From Eutypella sp. D-1 (taxonomy: Eukaryota > Ascomycota > Sordariomycetes > Xylariales > Diatrypaceae), in NCBI GenBank assembly GCA_023313575.1, contig JAJTTP010000001.1:2666001-2730000 (forward strand): 64,000 nucleotides of DNA, read 5' to 3'. The notes below the pieces were generated by a model that was not told the origin of the DNA, searched no databases, and was given only the letters and a program-made list of their open reading frames with translations. Below are positions 10,443-21,369 of this stretch, piece after piece (within the stretch, counting starts at the first letter, position 1; each line of letters opens with the position of its first letter). Position numbers and translations under genes: made by a program.

Positions 10443-11255
10443 ATGGAATTCAAATACATCCACGGCGGCCCGATCAGCACGGCGGAGGAGCAAGTGGTAA
10501 ACCTGGGGTATAAGTGGGTGCGGACGAACGAGCTGCAGCCCACGCGGACGGCGGGCAGCAGCGACAAGGGGGCAGTGAGCAACCTGCCCGACCGCCTGCG
10601 CCCGCACTCGCACCACGGGTGGAACACGCACCTGATCGTGGCGGGGGACCTGCGGATCGTCGAGCAGCCGACGCGCGGGCGCAGCAGTGCCCGAACGGAG
10701 AGGAAGGAAGTCGAGCTCTCGATGGGGCCCGGTGCGAAGAAGGAGGGCGGCTTCGGGCCGGGCATTGCGTACTCGGGGACCACGCGCAACGGCTGCCGCT
10801 TCGTCGAGGGCCACCGCCGCCTGAGCCCCGCGTCCGCCGAGCGCTTCGTCGCCCGCGGCACCCTGGTCGCCGTCAAGAGCAACGACAGCAAGGACGGCGA
10901 CGGCTATGAACTCCCCGACACTGACACCCTCTGCCACTGGCTACGCCACGCCCAGTTTACGCCGCCCCTCTCGGCATCCTGGTGGCAGAGGTGGGGATGG
11001 GGGGCGGCGGAGGAGGAGAAGCGACAGGAGGTCGTCAGGTTCCGCGATACACCCACCAACGAGGCGCAGCGCCGTGCTCAAGAGGCGATCGAGAGGTGGT
11101 TTGAGAATGAGTGGAAGGGCTTCGAGAACGATAGGGAACCGCGCCGCCATACTTGCGTTGCTGCGAAGAACATCCTCATCATCCTATCGTGCCTTGTCGC
11201 CCTCATAATTGGCTGGGCTTTTGGACCTGCCTCCCGGTCGTCTGGGACTTGGTGA
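10443..11255 (+). CDS. Cupin-like protein with C-terminal membrane anchor
   Basis: Single-exon protein of 270 residues starting at ATG 10443. Residues about 50-78 read RPHSHHGWNTHLIVAGDLRI, which resembles cupin motif 1 (two histidines, a later histidine, then a G-D/E-L strand). A second block, GCRFVEGHRRLSP followed by AERFVARGTL, could close the barrel, but motif 2 is not canonical. A basic, acidic and tryptophan-rich linker precedes a hydrophobic helix near the C-terminus (NILIILSCLVALIIGWAFG, about 242-260), with only about ten residues after it. The protein therefore looks like a tail-anchored protein with its catalytic or binding part in the cytosol. The ligand and enzyme activity are unknown; the cupin call is inference from one motif. 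Confidence 0.75.
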   Translation: MEFKYIHGGPISTAEEQVVNLGYKWVRTNELQPTRTAGSSDKGAVSNLPDRLRPHSHHGWNTHLIVAGDLRIVEQPTRGRSSARTERKEVELSMGPGAKKEGGFGPGIAYSGTTRNGCRFVEGHRRLSPASAERFVARGTLVAVKSNDSKDGDGYELPDTDTLCHWLRHAQFTPPLSASWWQRWGWGAAEEEKRQEVVRFRDTPTNEAQRRAQEAIERWFENEWKGFENDREPRRHTCVAAKNILIILSCLVALIIGWAFGPASRSSGTW

Positions 11256-11789
11256 ATATGGGCCGGTTTCTCAAGGGGAAACCAGTGGTATGGAATGACA
11301 ATATTCCCTACGATAAGCTTCCTAAATGCATTAGTTAGTAGATAGCCTTGCTGAAAGACTGAAGGATTAACCGGCTATCTTGTCGTTCATTGTAAGCTAG
11401 AAATATTAATTCCTATAGCTCCAATTTTTATCGGTAATGCATTGTAATCGTGTCCAAATTAGGGGGTATGGCAGGAGGCGTCAGGAGAAAGAAAGCAGTG
11501 AACCTAGGAAGAAGAAGATCATTTTGGCATTCATGACCATCATCGCTCCTTTCCATCAACACAGTACGTCGCACAGCTGGTGACGGCTTGCCAGCTGGAT
11601 TTTGACTGGCCTAAGTCAAAATCACATGACCCCGCTTCTTAGTCGTGTCTGATAAAAGAAATCGCGGTCGCGTTAGGTGAATTCTTTCAATTTCTTTGAC
11701 GTCAAAGCCTTGGCACTCAACCTCCTGAAGACCTTGATCTTCATGTTCCTTGACAACTCTTGTCCCAATGCATCTCGATTACAAGTAAA
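11256..11789. other. Intergenic spacer before HRQ1
   Basis: A 534-base same-strand spacer. Nothing recognisable apart from AT-rich 3' sequence of the cupin-like gene and probable leader of the helicase gene. No in-frame ATG occurs upstream of 11790 after the nearest stop. Confidence 0.6.
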
Positions 11790-14700
11790 ATGTCCTCTCT
11801 CAAGGCTGCTACGGTGTCTAACAAAGTCATTAAGAGGAAAAGAAAAAGGACCCCAAAAGCAGACGACCCTGAAGGTTCGGAGAAACCAGATACCCTGGAT
11901 GGCGTCCGCACGGAAAACCCCACAAAGCTTGGAGAGTCGAGCCAGGGCGACACCGATGGAACACTATCCGAAGACCCTGGGAAGAATCGGTCAACTAGCC
12001 AAGGTCCTCGTCGAAAAAAGGCCACTGCTACTAAAGCACCTGTCCAGTGTCAGATTGAATGGCCACCATTATTCAAAGAGCTTGACAAAACGCATCGTGC
12101 TCTGAATTTAGTCTATACCTTTTGCTCTACTCGCAAGCATGTGGCAACGACGTTCAACACCATCCGAACTGCCGTTGAATCACACACAAAACGTGAATTA
12201 AAGATTGAGGACATCGCTGCTATCGTGGCGTTACGGCCAGACGGTGTCAATTTTGTCTATGTCGATGAAGTCATGCTTCAGACTGACATCAAGGGTGCCG
12301 AGAGAGACTCCACTTTCAAGTCAGGTCGGTCGAGAGACATAAGGGTACAGGGTCCCGCTCCAGATGCCTCTGTCGGTGGCCTGACCGGAATGGAAGTGCT
12401 TGGTAATCATCATCCGGATGATCTGCCCCCCAGTGGGGAGGAGGTGCTCTTTTTCGAATTCATCGATGGTGACTTGAAACGGCAAGTCCAGAATAAGAAG
12501 ACGGGAGAGCCCACCAATCCCAGCAGGAAACTCCGAAATGAGGACCTGAAGATGCCAGTCTACAGCCAAAAGCAACTAACTACTCTAATTGAGAAACGCA
12601 ACCAGAAATTCACCGATGCTGTAAACGTGTTTATCAACCGCTGCGTGGAGCAGAAAGTGGACCCGGAACTTGTGGTTCGCCAGGAGGCCGAGGCTTACAT
12701 ACCTGTTCGGTTCGAATCGAATTCTACCACCCCTAAACCGGAACCTAGTACGATCCCCAATGCCATTCCCAAAGAGCGTAAAAGTATACCGGATATCATA
12801 CAAGAACTGAAAGATAGTACGTGGTATACGGGGCAGATTGTCCCTGACGGACATCGTGTCTTTGACGCACAGGAGCCTGTTTTTGGCGAGCTCGATTTCC
12901 TGCTCAGTCAGGGTATGGTCAACGCCCTGTATAACGCCAAAGGCATCACCCAGTTCTACGCACATCAGGCGGAGGCAATCAACAGCCTAAATGCTGGCCG
13001 TCATGTAGTAGTTTCTACCTCGACGAGTTCGGGAAAATCCCTCATCTACCAGCTGCCTGTTCTGCACTCCCTAGAGAACGACCACAGTGCTCGTGCCATG
13101 TATATCTTCCCGACCAAAGCCTTGGCTCAGGATCAGAAAAGGAGCTTGAAAGAAATGCTTACTTACTTGAGTGGGTTGGAGGAGGCTCTTGTCGAGACCT
13201 TCGATGGCGATACACCTATGCACGAAAGGAACCAGATCCGAGACGAGGCCCGTATCATTTTCACAAACCCTGATATGCTCCACATCACAATTTTACCCCA
13301 AGAGGACAGGTGGAGGAGCTTTTTACAGAACCTTAAATATGTAGTCGGTAGGTACCGCTTTCCAACAAGAGTTACACATTCTAATCCGTGCGCCAGTCGA
13401 CGAATTGCATTATTACAACGGCCTGATGGGATCGCATATGGCGTTCATCATGCGGCGGCTTCGACGAATCTGCGCAGCAGTCGGAAATAGGCGGGTCAGA
13501 TTCATATCATGCTCGGCCACAGTAGCGAACCCTCGTGAGCATTTCCAAACCATATTTGGACTAGATGGCGTACATCTCGTCGATTTCGATGGGTCGCCAT
13601 CTGGCCGTAAGGAATTTCTCTGCTGGAACACTCCGTATAAAGATCCGGGCGACCCCTCAAGCGGACGCGGGAACGCTCTCGCTGAATGCGCACGACTTTT
13701 TTGCCAATTGATCTTGCGTGGCGTTCGTGTCATCGTCTTTTGCAGAGTTCGGAAGCAATGTGAAGAGCTAGTAACGCAAGCGAGATACGAGCTTGAATCA
13801 TTAGGACGGCCAGAGTGCATGCCGCGTATCATGGGTTACCGAGGTGGTTACACAGCTCAGGACCGTCGCAGGATTGAAAGCGAAATGTTCGAAGGCAAGC
13901 TGCTTGGTATTGTTTCCACGACTGCCCTCGAGCTAGGTGTCGATATTGGCACTCTAGATTGTGTGATCACCCTTGGATTCCCATACACCATCGCGAACCT
14001 GAGACAGCAGAGTGGTCGGGCTGGTCGGAGGAACAAGGATTCATTATCTGTTCTTGTCGGGGATTGTTTTCCTACGGATCAGCACTACATGCAGAACCCC
14101 GACGAAATTTTCACGAAACCTAATTGTGAGCTCCAAGTCGACCTGGAGAATATGCTCGTCTTGGAAGGCCATATCCAGTGCGCTGCCTACGAGATGCCGA
14201 TCAAACCTGTTGAGGACGCCCAATACTTTTCTAAGGATCTTGTCAAAATCGCAGAGGAGCGCCTAGTGAAAGATGATCTTGGTTACTATCACTGTCATGA
14301 TCGATTTAGACCAGTACCGTCGAGATACGTCGCGATTCGAGATACCGAGGAAGATCATTTCGCTATCGTCGACATAACACACGGTAAAAATGTTGTGTTG
14401 GAAGAGTTAGAAGCATCACGAGCTTTCTTCACTCTCTATGATGGTGCTATCTTTTTGCATCAAGGAAGCTCGTACCTAGTTCGAGACTTCCAGCCCGATA
14501 GACAGATCGCAAAGGTCGAAAAGGTCAAGGTGGAGTGGACAACGCAACAGCGAGATTTTACCGATATCGATCCTGTCGAAATAGAAGCTTTTCGCAGGAT
14601 ACCCGGATCCTTATCACGGGCTTTCTTTGGACCTATTCGTATCTCCCAGCACGTATTCGGCTACTTTAAGGTCGATAGGAACCGTCGTATTCTCGATGCC

Positions 14701-15339
14701 GTCCAAGTCGACAACCCTCCTATCATCAGGCATAGCAAGGGGATGTGGCTCGATGTTCCGAAGCGCGCGCTCGAGATCCTGGTCAGCAGACGCTTGAATG
14801 TCGCGGGTGCTATACACGCCGCCGAACATGCAGTCATAAGTCTCATGCCTACGTACGTGATCAGTATGCCCGGGGATGTGCGAACGGAGTGTAAGGCTGG
14901 CCTAAAAGAGTTCGCACAAAGGGAGACTCAGAGAAAGCGGCCCGCCAGGTTGACTTTTTATGACGCAAAAGGCGGCGCTGGCGGGTCCGGTATCAGCACC
15001 AAGGCGTTCGACTTCATTGATTTATTACTCGTCCAGGCCGTAAAAAGAGTCGAACTCTGTCATTGCGAGCAAGGCTGTCCTGAATGTGTCTGCTCGGAGT
15101 TCTGCAAGGAAGCCAACGAAGTAATGAGCAAAGCGGGAAGCGCTGTCATCTTGAAAGCACTCCTGAACATGGACATTGATGTCGAAGCCTTGCCGATGGG
15201 CCCGGAGGAGCTCAGCCCTGCTGGTATAGAGACGGTGGTCTTGGCGAAGCCCGTACCATCGAGGGGCAGATTTTTGGGGGACGGTGTGGCCGTCAAAACC
15301 GAAGAGCAGGATGACGATGGTGTTGTAACTCCTGATTAA
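11790..15339 (+). CDS. hrq1: RecQ4-like DNA helicase Hrq1
   Basis: Superfamily 2 3'-5' DNA helicase of the Hrq1/RecQ4-like group, implicated in interstrand cross-link repair and telomere maintenance in yeasts. Exons are 11790-13347 and 13397-15339 (1166 residues). The 49-base intron (GTAGGT donor, ctaat branch site, CAG acceptor) falls inside motif II and joins KYVV to VDELHYYNG. The N-terminus is basic and disordered (KRKRKR). Motif I is TSTSSGKSLIYQLP near residue 410, motif II is DELH, motif III is SCSATVANP and motif VI is QQSGRAGRR. After the helicase core comes the DUF1998-type region, ending in a cysteine cluster (CHCEQGCPECVCSEFC) expected to bind zinc in this family. Length agrees with other filamentous-fungal Hrq1 proteins. 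The start is the first ATG of the frame; the frame remains open a few codons upstream without an ATG. Confidence 0.93.
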
Positions 15340-16130
15340 GGGCCCATATGGCACCCAGTTGATAGACAATGTGCACTACCTAGTGTTTGCTACAACTCCA
15401 CGTGATTCCTCATGGTTTCTAGAAGGAACGCATGTGAGCCCCCACGGTTCAGGCATTTACTGTGGACAGTCTATTTCCATTCACTCCTCGACTCATTTAA
15501 TCTCGAGACCCACATGTTGAAACTCACCCGCATTCTATACAGCAACTGATTTGTTCATCCATCCGATTTTGAGCTATGAAGCTCCCTATTCTAGGCGCAG
15601 GGGAAACAATAACCCATAGCAAGACCCACTATCCCTTGAACGACTAACATTGAATTGCACGGTTAATAGGGGCAATTGTGCTTCCAACCTCGGCGGTTCA
15701 ATAGGATGCGGTTTCAACTTCCGAGAAAGCGTCACATTACGTAGATAGCCCTCATATGCCACTCAGCACCGCTATATTGTGGAACAATAAGACCAACCTG
15801 TCACTTGCCAACGGCTAATGGACTGAAACGGGTGCATTATAGCTATTCTGGCCATCTATTTAAACTACCCAGTGTCCGGTACTTCCTCTCAACCTAGCCC
15901 CCCATCTTTGGACACCATCTTCTTACCAACTACACTGTACAGCGCCTGCAAGCTCCTTTTCAACGATATATCTCCGCTCAATAACCTATTTGCTCTTATC
16001 GACTGGCTTTGAAGCCACTTGAAGCGTCTCCTTATCGCTGGCGTCGTTTAACCTCTCGTCTCTGCAAAAGTCTTGCGGTTTAACTTCATCACGGCATAAG
16101 CATATTACTTGACACGACAAACTTTGGAAG
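15340..16130. other. Intergenic spacer before RRM-protein gene
   Basis: No gene seen. TTTAAACTA near 15859 and a C/T-rich stretch near 15890-15930 are plausible core-promoter and leader elements for the gene starting at 16131. Confidence 0.5.
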
Positions 16131-17681
16131 ATGGGTTCACATAATACGAATCCGCATAGACGGTCTGATCTCCTGATCGATCCATCGATCTGGTACCCCG
16201 ATCGCAAGCTCACGACTGGGATGGTACGATCGCTTCCTACGGCCATCCAGACATCTGCAGAATATGCCAACCTACGCTCCTATGTTCGTGATGGCCTGGC
16301 GATGAAATATGCCCGAAAAGTATGGGCCGACGATATACTTTCCACATACTTGTCGCCCACGCCATCTGTCGTAACCGATAGCACAAGCTTAACATCTACG
16401 GGCTCCCCTAGCACTCAGTCTACAGTGCCATCCACTATCAGTACTTACAAGGATGGTTATTCCTCGAGTTTCTCAAGCTCGCCTGAGTTTACGCGCCAAA
16501 GACCTACCTTCAAACTATTGCCTAGTTCTCAGGAAGAACTTGCTGGCCATACTCACCGTCCATCATTTGCATACCCAAAAGAGACACCTACAAGGCAGCC
16601 TCTCGCCGTTGACATGCGGCCATCAAAACTATGGTCCTCACCAACGAGTGAGGCCGGGACGTCGACCTCGACCTCCGCCCAACTAGCATCAGATTCCTAC
16701 CGTGATTCCTCAAGTACCTCAACAACTTCGAACCTTACAAATTGGGTTAGCCACCGGCCCCTGCCAGCAAAGTCCTTTACTCCATCTGCAGCTACACCTT
16801 CAGCGCCCTACACCCAACCGCGTGTCACGAACATTCTACAACAAAACTCATGGAGGACAAGCCCGAAGGCGGAGCCTCGAGCTGAGAAAGTCCATCAGCC
16901 CACTGCAGGACCCCCCATGGTCGTGGCTCCCGCACCGCCACCGCAGTTATCAGTCTCGAACTACAGGGGCGACCCGACGAACCCGAATAATATGAGCGAC
17001 GAGATCCCGGACTCCCTGAATACGTCGGTGTTCCTGGAGAAGCTGCCGGGGGATCTGGACTACCCGGGGTTTCTGCAGAGCCTACGCGGTACGGGTCGAA
17101 TATTCTCGGTCAAGATTATGGGGCCCGTCGCCGCGGGAACCGCGAAGTCGAACACGAAAATCGACACTAGTGCCGCCAAGGTGCACTTCTGGGACCGCAC
17201 GGGTGCGGACCGCTTCTTCGCCCTGTGCCGGGCTGGCCGCTTGCGCATGGGCGGCCGCGTGCCTCTCGCCCGACCAAACTACTACCGCACGCGGCCGCGG
17301 CCGGAGCATGAGAGCAGATGCTCTCGTGTCGTCATCATCGAAGGGCCATGCGAGATCGTCAACCAGCCATACCTTAAGTGGTTCTTCGATCTTGCCTTCG
17401 ACTGGGATATTGAGAAGATTATCGACCTCGAGCCGAAGGCATCGAAAAAGACCACTACCACTACCACCCGTCGGCTTGAATACCGCTTTGCGTCCTATCG
17501 CGCCCAGGCTGTTACCGCCTTCCGCAGGATGGAGCACGCCTCCAAGGGCTGGTCGATGCTGCCGAATCGGAGGGGTGTGGACCTGAGCGTGGAGCAGAAG
17601 GCCCTCTGGCGGGACGTCAGGGTCGAATACGGGAGAGACCCATGCGAGCCAGTGGAGGAGACAGAAGGGACTGAGGCTTGA
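16131..17681 (+). CDS. RRM-fold hypothetical protein
   Basis: Single-exon protein of 516 residues from ATG 16131. Residues 1-60 are conserved-looking (PSIWYPDRKL, AEYANLRSYVRDGLAMKYARKVWADD). A serine/threonine/proline-rich region (about 75-290) follows. The C-terminal half contains an RNA-recognition-motif-like fold: TSVFLEKLPGDLDYPGFLQSL (strand 1 and helix 1), GRIFSVKIMGP, AKVHFWDRTGADRFFALC and RVPLARPNYYRTRP. A second, shorter half-fold begins SRVVIIEGPCEIVNQPYLKWFF and ends RRLEYRFASYRAQAVTAFRRME. This arrangement resembles fungal orphan RRM proteins; RNA binding is inferred, since RNP1 and RNP2 aromatic residues are not typical. No localisation signal is obvious. Confidence 0.8.
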   Translation: MGSHNTNPHRRSDLLIDPSIWYPDRKLTTGMVRSLPTAIQTSAEYANLRSYVRDGLAMKYARKVWADDILSTYLSPTPSVVTDSTSLTSTGSPSTQSTVPSTISTYKDGYSSSFSSSPEFTRQRPTFKLLPSSQEELAGHTHRPSFAYPKETPTRQPLAVDMRPSKLWSSPTSEAGTSTSTSAQLASDSYRDSSSTSTTSNLTNWVSHRPLPAKSFTPSAATPSAPYTQPRVTNILQQNSWRTSPKAEPRAEKVHQPTAGPPMVVAPAPPPQLSVSNYRGDPTNPNNMSDEIPDSLNTSVFLEKLPGDLDYPGFLQSLRGTGRIFSVKIMGPVAAGTAKSNTKIDTSAAKVHFWDRTGADRFFALCRAGRLRMGGRVPLARPNYYRTRPRPEHESRCSRVVIIEGPCEIVNQPYLKWFFDLAFDWDIEKIIDLEPKASKKTTTTTTRRLEYRFASYRAQAVTAFRRMEHASKGWSMLPNRRGVDLSVEQKALWRDVRVEYGRDPCEPVEETEGTEA

Positions 17682-18733
17682 TTACTTTTTTTTCTCTTTT
17701 CTCTTTTTTTCTTATGCTTACACACCTACCGACACACGTAGCTGGCTACAATGTCTGGTAGTGTTCGATCTCTTATGACTTATTTCAACAACAGCGACAT
17801 GGATTATTAGCGATAGCATTGATAGTTTCTCCATCTATTTACTTGTTCACTCCCGCAACCATATCTGCGGAGAATACTACCGTAGGTGTCAGCCAAAAAC
17901 CGGTTGCCCCCTAGACGTCATAGCATGTCTGTTTTCCGGCTCAGCACAAAGTAGTGAACCTAACCATGGTGAACAGTGCGCATACATAATAGGGGATACA
18001 CATGTGCTCGGCCTTTGCTACGTTGACTGCGGGGAATTAGTCCTGGTGAGTCAAATGTGACGAACGATGAGCATATGGTTCGGTCCACTACGTAAGACCA
18101 TCTGGTTGATGCCACTCAAATCTGGACGTATGCGTGTCACCTATGAGGGATTTAAGTATCTTGAAACCTTGATTCTTGAATATACTCTGGGAAGTGTCTC
18201 GTAATACACTTCTCGCGATGCACCTGTCGTGATACATTCTTTTATCTGGGTTTATTCGCACTTTGAGGCAAGCCTACATGGCAACTAAATTCACTCATGA
18301 ACTATATGTTGAGATGCTATGAATTCTAATGTCCGGCCGTTGCGGATGGGACGTAGAGCGGGCTTATCATGTCTAATAGAAGTATCTCAACGAAACAGGG
18401 CAACGTAGAAGCCATACTCGTTGGTGGCTAAGTAGTTCCTGATGCTCGTTTTCTACCAGTCCAGATCTAGTCTCATCGCTCTCCAGGCCTGTCGCTCTCT
18501 AGTGCTGTCTATAGTATTATTCTGAAATTGACTTACTCTATGCCGATCAAGCTTTTCAACAAAGTTTGCATCGCATAATGACGCACTTGAAGCCCGAAGA
18601 ATAATCGTATCCAAGCATACGAGCCTACCTATGCAATGCATGTGAGAAAGCTATGCGAGCTGTAAACTCTATACTGGATCGTCCTTGATGGCGCAATGGA
18701 AAAGATTCTGCCGAGTTCCCACCTCAGAGCGGA

Positions 18734-18836
18734 TATAAATAGCCATCCTCCCCCTTCAACTTTTCGTTCTCCTCCATCCCTTCTACATTTCACTTTTCTC
18801 CAGAACCGACCTACACTTCAACACCAAAAAGTAAGT
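18734..18836 (+). promoter_or_regulatory. TATA box, CT-rich leader and perfect 5' splice site
   Basis: TATAAATA at 18734-18741 is followed by a C/T-rich stretch (18744-18800), the A/C-rich CACTTCAACACCAAAAA and GTAAGT at 18831-18836. The order and spacing match a strong fungal promoter with a spliced 5' untranslated region. No matching protein-coding exon was found downstream, so it may drive a non-coding transcript or a gene I could not resolve. Confidence 0.45.
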
Positions 18837-18873
18837 ATATTCCCAACATCATGAGCTTCACCACCTGCCCTAC

Positions 18874-19165
18874 TTCACTTCATGTACTGCCCTGTTTCAT
18901 TTCATGTCCTTTCCTACTTCGCATTCTGTCCTGTCCTGTCTTGCTTCATATCATGTACTGTCTTGTCCTGTCCTGTTTCATATCATGTACTGTCCTGTCC
19001 TGTCTTGCTTCATATCATATATCGTCTTGTCCTGCTTCATATCATGTACTGTCTTGTCCTGTTTTATATCATGTACTGTCCTGTCCTGCTTCACATCATG
19101 TACTGTCCTGCTTTATATCATGTACTGTCCCATTTCACATCATACCTAGCCCTGCTTCATCCCTT
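18874..19165 (+). repeat. Nested minisatellite, 27-base unit with CTGTC steps
   Basis: About ten units share the core TTCATATCATGTACTG followed by one to four TGTCC/TGTCT pentamers. Clear unit lengths run 32, 32, 27, 27, 27, 22 and 21 bases, so length changes mostly in five-base steps. The outer units are the most diverged. All three forward frames are open through the array because the unit lacks stop codons on this strand. Confidence 0.85.
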
Positions 19166-19392
19166 CCCCTTCCCCTCCCTCAATCTTTTCGCGACGTTGC
19201 CAGCTGTTTCCATTGCTGCTATGTTTTCTAGGTCAAGGCTCGCTTTGATTTGTTCAGTGTTTCAGTGTTCATGATAAGTTCCCCCTTCCCTCTTTCTCTT
19301 CCCCTCTGCCCCCTCCCATGTTTCTCTGTACTGACCAGTTTGCCGCTTGTCCTCTATGACTAGGTTTCTGCCGTTCTGATTTATGGTTTCTC

Positions 19393-19465
19393 GTTTGGCT
19401 TTGGCTTTGATTCTGGCTTTGGTTTTGAGTTTGGGTTGGCTTTGGTTTTGGTTTTTCTGGCTTGA
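19393..19465 (+). repeat. GGCTTT/GGTTTT hexamer tract
   Basis: Irregular tandem of TTTGGC and TTTGGT hexamers on the plus strand, about 230 bases downstream of the nested minisatellite. Confidence 0.7.
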
Positions 19466-20835
19466 TCTGGGGACCTTGGCTTAGTAGCCCTTGTGTACAT
19501 ACCTAGATAGCCTAGATAGCGGGTGACGAAAGCGGACTCTGCAACCTCCTCGCGGTGTCACCTGGGAACCCATCTTAGATGGAGCCAGTGCAGAGACGTG
19601 GCCTCAAGTGAGGTCGTCTTCGGTAAGTTTCCCTGTAGGCCTTGACATGTGCTTGGGTAGCATGATATCCTAGATAGTCATAATACATTACTTTCATAGT
19701 GACACTGCTGTCTTAGAAGTGAGAACTGGTTTTGATATTGTGATCTACCTCTCTGACTGTGTCGCGTTCCCAGCTGCTGGTTCTCGACTTATCTTTTGTG
19801 TGACGTGAATGCTGTATGACATACCTGTTCGTCGGGAATTTGGCCGAGTCTGTGTACCTACTACACTCTGACATGTTTTGAAAGCGTTAGAGTTATGTGA
19901 CTTGAATCTTCTCGGAAGTAAATACAATTTAGATGGTTCCATCCGACGTTGATACCATGTCGTGTGGCTCTGCGTACGTCACCGTGGGAATTCACCTCCC
20001 TCTTTTTATTTCCACTTACTGGTACACTAGATCCATAGCAATCCCTCATGCAATCGTATCGTAAGCTCACCCATTTCCGTTCAAACAGTGCTGCCAAGAG
20101 ATAGATGCACGGGGTGATCCGGGGTTCTTCGATCAGGTATGCACTTGTGGCCTATAAATATTAATGCATTAATGGGACGTTGCTTCTCGAGACGCGCATC
20201 TATCTTAAACCACGTACCTCCCTAAATCGGGCAAAAGAGGTTCCGGCTTCCTTGGCCTTACGGGAGCTGATTGCTGGCGAATATGCTGCGTAGGTTCTGC
20301 TTACTATGGTCTGGGCGCAGGTACAGTGTAGCACAAACACTCTGCAAGCTCAGAGGAATAGCGCGGCGCGGCTGTGGTTGGTAGGTGAGTGGCTGTGGCA
20401 GATAATGACAATGTCACAGCCAAGATGCGACGGAAGATAGCCTTCTTGTTTTGTTCTGGGCTGTTGATAAGTTGGGTAGATCTGTGTTGCCATGTTGGGA
20501 TGTTTTAGTTTCTCCATGGTGAATGTCCCCCCCAGCTTCCTGATCTGGCTAATGGGAAACCTGGCCAGCTGAAAATGGGATGCTGCAGCCCTACTGCACT
20601 TTCTCAGAAATCGGGATGGAGAACGATCGCCCGGGTTCGAAGGTCTCGAAGATAAATACTCGTGGATGGCCGCGTTCAAAGGGAGGAGGATCACAGACCA
20701 GAAGACATCGCCACTAGACAGTCTTCTACGGCCTACAGCTTTACCCCTCTACACTCATTAAGTCTCTTGACCAATCCACTCCTTTACCACCCCCCGAAAA
20801 AAAAGAAAAGAAAAAGAAAAGAGAAACCGCCGAAA

Positions 20836-21369
20836 ATGCAGCTCTCAACTGTCCTGACCACCGTCCTCACTCTGGCCGCGACCGGCGTCTCCGCAGCGAC
20901 GGTCAACAAGGCGCGGAGCCAGGGCGGCGGCGCCGAGGACCCCGTGGGAGCCGTCGGGGTGTTCAGCAACGAGGGGTGCGAGGCGGAGGCCCAGGAGAAA
21001 TTCCTGCTGCAGGAGGTCGGCCAATGCATCACGCTCGAGCAGGGCTACGGGTCCGCGTACCTCTCGCCCACGCACTCGAACGGGGAGCATTTCCGTAAGT
21101 AGCAAGCACCCCCCCTTTTTTTCTAATTAGCTCCTCTATGAAGAAGAGGAAAAGAAAGAGAGCAATATGACGAGAAATAATGGCTGACGGCGTTCTACTA
21201 TTTTTGTTGAACGTATATAGTGGTCACGTTCGCGGGCAAGAACTGCTCGGACATCGTCACCGTGACGCCGCCCTCGAGGTGCGCCATCAACCTGAACGAT
21301 GGCGAAATCTGGTCCGTCAGCGCCATGATCGCGCCCACCATCCCCGGGCCCCCTGAGGACGAGGACTAG
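20836..21369 (+). CDS. Small secreted four-cysteine protein
   Basis: Exons are 20836-21094 and 21221-21369, separated by a 126-base intron (GTAAGT donor, TATAG acceptor), giving 135 residues. The first 19-20 residues (MQLSTVLTTVLTLAATGVSA) form a clear signal peptide with an A-x-A cleavage site. The mature chain is acidic at its end (PGPPEDED) and has four cysteines (NEGCEAE, VGQCITLE, GKNCSDIV, SRCAINL), consistent with two disulfides and secretion. No enzymatic domain is recognised. By size, signal peptide and cysteine content it would be classed as a candidate effector or cell-wall-associated protein; that label is inference. The leader just upstream is A/G-rich. Confidence 0.82.

Larger units (their letters stand above)
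17682..20835. other. Long spacer with repeats and a promoter-like segment
   Basis: About 3.15 kb without a convincing protein gene. It contains a TATA box and leader (18734-18830), a donor-like GTAAGT at 18831, a nested minisatellite (18874-19165) and a GGCTTT/GGTTTT hexamer tract (about 19393-19465), all listed separately. The final 170 bases (CACTCATTAAG, then A-rich GAAAAAGAAAAG) look like the leader of the secreted-protein gene. Confidence 0.6.

Noticed and set aside
18851..19274. Three overlapping cysteine-rich ORFs in the minisatellite
   Set aside because: Open frames follow from a stop-free repeat unit; all three frames being open argues against selection on one protein.
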